The notes beneath the pieces are model-generated. The model did not search any database. It was not told the DNA's origin and was given only the letters and a program-made list of their open reading frames with translations. A program made the position numbers and the translations under genes. A stretch of 64,000 bases of DNA. Origin: Choristoneura fumiferana (lineage: Eukaryota; Arthropoda; Insecta; Lepidoptera; Tortricidae). Shown piece after piece: positions 24,101 to 33,100 of the stretch. The stretch's first letter is position 1. Each line of letters starts with the position of its first letter. The stretch is from the NCBI RefSeq assembly GCF_025370935.1, contig NC_133485.1, forward strand, positions 18,031,295-18,095,294, given 5' to 3'.

Positions 24101-27100
24101 GGACAAACCACTAGGCCACCACGGCTTTAGATATTATAACATAAAAAAATTTAAATCCCTGAAATTAAGTTTGGGTCTGTGGTTTGGGTACAACTTTTAA
24201 GAGAATGGCCCACGTAGGACCCAAATTACCATTTTTACTTAATTAAAAGTCTTATAGCTTTTCTTTAGCCGTTTTCCAAATTTAGTTGGCATTTTTTGGC
24301 ACAGTTGCGCTGGCGAGTCAGCATGAGAGCATTTACGAGTATAGGCCAAGAACAATAACTGATTATACAAATCTCGCCACTTTCGAGGACATTATAGTAT
24401 GAACTTTTTATAAAAAACTGTGACGTAACGTGATGCTTGAACCCCCCGCCCGCCCTTGTAATACATCCTACCGATTTACCAGCCCCCTCCCCCCTCCCAA
24501 AATGGCGTTATACCTATTACTTGAACGTTTCCTAATCTGTTTTTTGGTGTTTTTTACTACAGTTGCGTGTTAGAATCATTGTTTCATTGGTCCTCCAGCT
24601 ATGTCGTTTTTCAGGTTGACTCCCGTCTACGCTGTCATCATCGCCTTTATTTCGACGTGGCTCCGTCATCTCAGCTCTGGCCCCTTGTGGAAGGTAAGCG
24701 GTATTTCAAATACAACATTTTATTCAAATTGCCGTTTGTATCTGTTTATTTCATTAAGATTGTTTTTTTGGAATCTTTTTGTATTTTTTATTTCAATTCC
24801 AAATTTTTACTTTTACGGTCATCCCGTAAAACCGAAATTGAAAATACAAACTGAAATACAGATGCACAGAAAAACAGAAAAATAAGACCATCACTGGGAA
24901 TCGAACCCAGGTCCTCGGTAATCCGTACCGTATCCGTAAAATACAAAAAGATTCCAAAAAACCAATCTTAATTTGATTGCTTAGTTAGAAACGATATCTC
25001 TTGTCCGGGTGAGCGGTTAGTTCCAAAGGAATGCCGAAAAAAGTTTGAGGGCTTACGGCATAGATGTCGCTAGCGTCGCTGCTTAAGTGACTAAGTAAGA
25101 AACACAAGCTGAGATATGTGGTGCATAGGGAAATTCGTGTCGGTACCGTTGACCATCAGTGGTGTAGCGGTATAGCACGCGGTACGGATTACCGAGGACC
25201 TGGGTTCGATTCCCAGTGATGGTCTTATTTTTCTGTTTTTCTGTGCATCTGTATTTCAGTTTGTATTTTCAATTTCTGTTTATTTCATATCCAGATAAAA
25301 CGTCGTCGTAAAATTGTATTTGGTGTACACCTACTACAACTTGCACTTATTGTGTGTAGCTACGGATTGGATTGGAGAAGTTTTGATTCCTGAAATATGA
25401 AAACATGCGTTTCCAAAATGCACACTTTCATAAACGCCCAAAGCATCTATTAAATATAATGACCCGGATAACTCACGTCTTAAATCGAGTTTAGCTCGAC
25501 ATGTTTCGGGCTAATCCGTAGCCCTTCGTCTTCGGAGCAACGCGACTCCGCGGCTGCTGCATGCAACACGCGCACTGCGCGCCGCCGCTCCCAAAGCATC
25601 TATTGGATTAACATTAACGTGTACCAGATGTAACTGATTTATTTTTATTTGAAGTTTATACTTAAAGTTTCTTCAATATTATCCTTCAAGATCTTCAATG
25701 TGCCATTCAAAGTGTGCCGTTTTGATAAAGAAAGAGTGTCTGTTATTTCCAGCCTGCAGTGAACACTGAAGTGTTGGACTGCCGTCGCGACTGGTGGCTC
25801 CATCTGCTGTACATTGACAACTACGTAGATCTCTCTCAGTGTATACCGCAGTCATGGTAAGACAAAGCACATTGGGTAAAAGTCCTAGTGTTTGACACGC
25901 AATGTTCAATATATGAAATGACGCTCCCTGCTGTCACGTTACCTCTATAGGAAATGATATAAAGTGAAAGTATAAGTTTTTAAAGACAAAGTCAAAGTCA
26001 AAATATCTTTATTCAATTTAGGCTAAAACAAGCACTTATGAATGTCAAAAGAAAATCTACCACCGGTTCGGAAAAACCTCTGTTGAGAAGAATCCGGCAA
26101 GAAACTCAACGAGGTATATTTTTTTTAACAGATTTACAATTTAATCTAGTAACCAGTACGCTTAGTGTAAGTTTTAAGTTTTAAAACTTACACTAAGAGT
26201 ACTGGCATGTTTAGAATACGCGAAGACTATGCAATATTTTACAGGTACATATCCGGAGACATGCAGCTAAGCATCATCGGGATGGCGATCTTCTGTCTCT
26301 GTCAAGGCCCTCGATCGCGCAAGATTGCCATCGCAATCGCTTTTGCCATCGGCCTGATTACTCCTGCTGCGCACACCTTCTTTCAGAACCTACATGCTGT
26401 GCTCATCGTGTCACCAGAGTAAGAATAGCTTAGAATAATCAGCAGAAACCCTCTAACGCTAACGCCAAGGAACAGCTTAGGTGATGGGCGCATCGATGTC
26501 AGGTATCAGATTTTTTTTTAAAAGGTAAATTTACCTTTTTCGGGTTCCGGAGCCAAAATGGCAAAAACGGAACCCTTATAGTTTTGCCATGTCTGTCTGT
26601 CTGTCTGTCCGTCCGAGGCCAGTGCCCTGCAGTGATATATTTAGATCGATTTTTTTAATGAGAAAACATCTACAAAGAAATCATAACGAAATAGACTATG
26701 AAAAACGACCAAGATACCAAGACCACAAAACGTGATAAAAAATTGTGTGATTTTCCAGGATGGCCGGTTACTTCTTCGTAGAAGATCCCACGTACAACAA
26801 CCTGTACAAGCGTGGGCATACCAATCTCGTCTGCTACGCCATGGGGCTGGCACTTGGCATGCTCATGTATGACTTGTATGGTCAAGAAGATACGAAAGGC
26901 AAGGTAACAAGCTTTTATGGATTTACTGTCATTTGGTGGGAATGGAAAATCTTCCACTTGAATTGACCATTTTGAATTTGAACCAAAATGAATATCAACC
27001 AACGTGAATTTTGTCAAAATGTAATTATGCTGAAAAATATTTACATCCAAATTTATTTTTGTTGTAAATTATTTAATCCCAAATGGAATAATGTCCATTA

Positions 27101-30100
27101 TTTTGACGACCGGATGGCCAAGTGGTTAGAGAACCTGACTACGAAGCTTGAGGTTCCGGGTTCGATTCCCGGCCGGGGCAGATATTTGTATGAATAATAC
27201 GAATGTTTGTTTTTGGGTTTTGGATGTTCAATATGTATTTAAGTATGTATTTATCTATATAAGTATGTTTATCCGTTTCCTAGTATCCATAGTACAAGCT
27301 TTGCTTAGTTTGGGGCTAGTTCAATTGGTGTGAAGTGTCCCATGACATTTTTTATTTTTATTTTTTTATTATAAATTAGGAGCAAAATTAAACAAGCAAT
27401 AAGTGAATGTTGTCTAAATCAAGTCTTTACTTAATATGTAGGCCCAAAACAAATGATTTCGGGTGGAACGTATTTGCAATTCGTCATATTTCTGAGTGTA
27501 TGTCAATACAAGTGGTCGTTTTTTTTCGGCATACATCAAATTTGACAATTTTACTATAGGACAAGGTTCCATTTTCGTCGATATTCAGGATGGACAATTG
27601 TCCTTGTTGGTGTATTTTCAAATTGTCATTTTCCTGCTTTGACGTATAATTTCGAGTTGTCCATTTTCCATTTGCACCAAATGACAGTAAATCAAATCCT
27701 TGCCACATTTCTCAATAAAATTAATCTAAAAATTATGATGATATAGCCATATTGAAAATACAAACTGAAATATAGATGCCCAAAAAACCATAAAAATAAG
27801 ACCGTCCGAGTGAGCGGTTAGTTCCAATGGAGCACTGAAAGTTTCTCGATATGGGCTACAGCATAGATGTCGCTAGTGTCGCTGCTTAAGTGAGTAAATA
27901 AGAAACAAACAGGCTGAGATGTATGTTGCATAGGAGAAATTCGTGTCTGTACCGTTGTCCAGCGGTGGTGTAGCGGTATAGCACACGGCACGGAATGCCG
28001 AGGACCTTAGTTTGATTCCCAGGGCTGGTCTTATTTTTCTGGTTTTTCTGTGCATCTATATTTCAGTTTGTATTTTCGATATAGGTTTTACAGGATTATG
28101 GAGTTGAAATAAAAAATACAAAAAGATTCCAAAAAACAATTTTAATTTGAAGATTTGGCCAGTTTAAGTTCCGCGTATTGCGGGACTTTTCTACACGGCG
28201 GGATATAACGGGCGCCCACCACAGAGGGCCTATTCCGAAATTCGAAAATCGAAGTTCGTATCGTACCGTCCCTCACTCTCGCATTAAATAGTATAATGTG
28301 TCAGAGGTACGGAACGACACGAACTTCGATTTTCGAATTTCGGAGTTGCCCCGCAGTACAGAAAACGTCTCGGCAGCGTCCTTGATATTTATTTATCTAC
28401 GAGTACACAGATCCCGCCGTGAAGCAGCAGTGCTTGCACTGTTGTGTTTCGGCGTGGAGAGTAAGACAGCCGGTGAAATTACTGGCACTTGAGGTATCCC
28501 CATCTAAGGCCTCTAGATTGGTAACGCATCTGCAATCCCCCTGGTGTTGCAGGTGTCTATGGGCGGTGGTGATCTCTTACCATCAGGAGACCCTCTTGCT
28601 CGTTTGCCATACAATCAAATCAAATAAAAAAAGACGCGCGATAGGGCTGCCTACTATCTGTCACTCTTCAGTTATGTATTTGATAATGTCACATGAAATT
28701 TAAAGTAGGGAGGGGATTAGGAGCTCAGGAAATTATAGAAGGAATGGACTAAGTAGTGCTTAACACAAATGCATTTCACGTTATTTTAATAAACCACAAA
28801 AGTATCTCTATGTATATACTTGTTTTCTCTGTACTGTTTACTGTATTGGTGTGCAATAAAGAGTTATTGTATTGTATTGTAAGTATTATGTTTTAAAACG
28901 GTTTTAGTGTGTAACGTGAGTCTCGCGCCGACCGTACGTTACCGGGGACACAGAATAAGTAATAGTTCAAGCTCGCGACTGATGGTTGCCGAGGTATGCT
29001 GAGAAATGGTGGCGCGTAGGTATAACTCACGCTGCGACCGTTTATATGAAGACATTATACTGTTGTTTTTCTCTGTACAGTGCCCAACTCCCGAACGTTG
29101 AAGTTCATTGTTGTTTGATTGGCAAGAGAAAAACGTGACCTATATTTTCTGTCAATCTAACTAAGGGGCCGTCCGATAATCACGTGAGGTTTGGGGGAGA
29201 GGAGAGGAGAGAGGGGGGTGAGTCTTCAAGTCAACAAGACAAGTCTCGTCTTGAGTCTACATAGGCACGACGACGTCTGTACACGCGTCAATGTGTGCGT
29301 AAGGTACAAAGGGCTGACTATCGCAAAATCCTAATAAGTGCTTATATGCAGGTATGGCTTATATAGATAGTGCAAATCAATGTAATCGTTAATGTTACCT
29401 ATTTATTTAAACCTAATGTGAGGATTTCAAATGTTATATTTTGTATGAATTTAAAAAGAACCGTAAAAATATTTATAATAAAATTGAGGAAAACATTTGA
29501 CTTTGGCATTGAACGGAACCCTTTACACGCGAGTTCAACTCGCACTTGGTCGGTTTTTTTTAATGAAAAATACAAACTGAAATATAGATGCACAGAAAAA
29601 CCAGAAACATAAGACCAGCACTGGGAATCGAACCCAGGTCCTCGGCATTCTGTGCCGCGTGCTATTCCGCTACACCACTGCTGGACAACGGTACAGTACA
29701 GACACGAACTTGCCCTATGCACCACATATCTCAGGTTTTTTTTAGTTGCTGACAGACTAAATAGAATAATATTTACCCAAGAAATCACCCAATCATGTGT
29801 TGCTCAGTAGGTATAAAAGAAATCTGTTTTCAGAAAAAATATCGCTTGTTGTTTTGGGCTACAGTTCCGGTTGGGCTGGGACTCATCATGCTTGGTATGA
29901 TGTTCTACATCGACGACTTTGAGGTTGGTTGCACTCTCATACTAACCATTATTTATAATCCCGTACTTCAAAGGAAAAAAACTCTGAAAGATTGTCCGTC
30001 GTTCTGTATGTCAGCGAAGGCCATTTTTCTCAATATCAGGACCAATATCAAAGTAAATAAAATAAAATAGATACACTGATTTAACTACTCCAAAAAGCAT

Positions 30101-33100
30101 GATATTTATTTAATAAAATAAGAAGATTTTATTTGTCAAAATTCAGCAAAACAAGACAATTATATTAAAACTAAAACAATAAAATAACCTTACATAATCA
30201 AATAATACAGTAAAAATAAAGAAAGAAAATAAACATTGAGCTGAAAGAAGCAAAACCGGACTCCTAAGTATTACAACAGCCAGCCACATCACTGTTTTCA
30301 GTATGAGTATGTTAGATGGGTGTAGTTAATGTACGACTTGTTAATGCACGCTTAAATAATGCACGGCCTGATAATCCGTGCTTATGTGCACGAATTATCA
30401 TGTCGTGCATTATCACCCCGTACAGAACTAGCAGGGAACCAATAATGTACGCGCAATAATGTACCACGTGATAATCCGAAGCATTATGTCTTCCGATTAT
30501 CATGCCTTACGATTTCCGCGATTGAAATAAAAAAAAACCTAACGAAGGGCGAGAGCGGCGAGCGAGGCTCCCGCCTCGCTCGCACGCCCTCGCTCTACAA
30601 CCTAACCCGGCCGGATCGGTTCTGCTCCGACTATATCGATCTCGCTCGCTGCGCTTGCTCAATCCGCGGTGAAAAATGTCTATTCATTCAAATCGATTGG
30701 ATTCAGATTATTAACGTCGTACATTATCACTACGTACATTACAGCGCGCGCAATATTTTGTACGCCCTGATAATGCGCGACCACGATAATGTACGGCATG
30801 ATAATCGGAAGCAATAATGCTTCGGATTATCATGTCGTACATTATTGCGCGTACATTACGAGTTGTACATTATTGTTTCCCCTTTAGATTCCACTGTTCG
30901 TACGTGTGGTGTACTCCAGCGCCATCAAAATGTGTTTTGGAGCCTGCGTCTGTGGCATGATCGCTGGCACACTGATGAAGCTCGATTGTAAGTTACTTTA
31001 CACCGATGTGAAATTTCTAAAGATAAAATTCAAATCTACATATTTAATCGAAGTTATTGTACATCATTTTATATTTTATCGATGTAATTGTTGTAGAATA
31101 TGGATTACAAAGATAACTTAAGTCTCATATTTATTTCAGCTGTTGTTCGGGGCATACTAGAGTGGCAGGGCTGGACGGCCATATCGCGCGTCTCCTACTG
31201 CGCGTACCTCATCAACGTCTGCGTCATCCGCTGCAGCTTAGCAGGCTACAATTCACTGCAACATATTTCCTTCTTCCACATGGTAAGTCACTCTTCAATC
31301 AATACATACCTATACAAAATCTTCTTCTTCAAGTGCCTCTCCAACTAGTAAAGGTTGTCGATCAGCTGCTGGATGTTGTCTCTGTCCCGGGCTAGGCCGC
31401 ACAGCTCGGGCACGCTCGCGATTCTTGTCCACTCCCGGATTTTGCTAAGCCACGATTTCTTTCTCCGCCTGACTCGTCTTGTTCCAGTAACCTTACCCAT
31501 AATAATTGATTGTATCTATCACGCCTACGCACATGACCGAAGTGCCAATTTGGGTCTCTTGGTGATGTTCAAAAGCTCTCGCTTCTGTCGAGCCCGAAGT
31601 ATATATCTTCCAGATTAGTAGCTCTTTGCATTATACTTTATCCTTAACACACGCCTGTATGCCCGTGTTTCAAAAGCTTCAATACCTTTCTCGAAGTCCA
31701 CAGCTCACATATTCATCCCACCAGCCTATATACGTCCCACTGCGGGGCACAGGCCTTCTCTCACAATCAGAGGGCTTGGGCCGTAGTTCCCACGCTGGCC
31801 CAGTGCGGATTGGGACCTTCACACACACCATTAAATTACTTCGCTGGTTTGTGCAGGTTTCCTCGCGATGTTTCCTTCACCGTAAAGCTCGTGGTAAATT
31901 TCAAATGTAATTTCGCACATGAATCTCGAAAAACTCAGAGGTGCGAGCCCATAGGTCAAACCACTAGGCCACCACGGCGTCCCTTTCACACCACAACTCA
32001 CATAAAATTTTGTAACAAAAAATTGAACCGACTACAAAAAACCATGAAAATAAATTTATACCAGTCTGAAGTCGGTGCTTCAGCACGAGCAAGCAGGAGC
32101 GGACCTATAGTCGTCTACTTCACCTACATGCATACTATACGAGTATTGGGCTTCAATCACTCCTGCTGGCTCGTGCTGAGGCACCGACTTCAGACTAGTA
32201 GAAAAATATTTTCATGGTTTTTTTGTAGTCGGTTCAATTAAAAAAAAAATGCTACAAAAAAATTTTTTCACGTTTTTTCGACCCAGCTTACTTTCGATTA
32301 GAAAAAAACCGAAGGAAAAACCGTATTCTCATTATTATAGTTTCAACGCGACAAGTATGTAAATGATTTAGTTCCCATTAAAACTTTTCATTTCTCCTGG
32401 AACAGATTCCGTAAAGTTAATCCGTCCAGTTAATCTTCGAATTCAATTGACAAGATTTCATATTTCTAAGACTATAATTTGATTCGTTCTCTGTATTCTG
32501 TTTGGAAAGAGAAAAACGCTGATATTTTTAAAATTTCGCTACAACTATTAATTAATTTATTACAATTTTTTTAAGATGTGCTTATTCTAAAAGGACATAA
32601 CTCCAAAACTACGACACAATAGATGCATTACTTTTGTCTAGTCTCTTAAAAAAAAGATCACGTAAATCTGACGTAGACGTTGCATAGAGACAATATCAAA
32701 ATTATGACAGCTCCTTTTTCTGGTGATGAAGGCAAAGGAAACATATTATCTAGTTTGTTGTAGTGTTGGCAAATTCAGACATATTTTTTCAATTTTTTGT
32801 ATTTTTTTTAATGTGGAGAAATCAATTATAATAAATATTTTCCCATTTTCAGGAGGCAAAACTCTTTCGATTCCTGTAGTAATTAACAGATGTTAAAAAA
32901 ATGAAATCTTGTCAATTGCTTTGAAACAATGGTAGAATCTTACTATGATGGGATTGGTTTATTGCAGAAACTAACCTCACGTCTTGTTCGCAGATCCTCA
33001 ACTACTGCAGCATCCTAGCTGTAACATACATGCTGTCAGCGCCATGCTGGCTGCTCGTAGAATCTCCAGTCGCCCAGCTCATCAAGCTCTGCCTCGAAGG

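Noticed and set aside
26207..26244. Gene A exon 10 beginning at an upstream in-frame ATG
   Set aside because: The acceptor TTTTACAG at 26244 and the gene B alignment put the exon start at 26245; upstream bases are intron.
27104..27180. A second tRNA gene (GGATGGCCAAGTGG...GGTTCGATTCC)
   Set aside because: It is the head of a SINE with a conserved non-tRNA body, present in three copies in the window.
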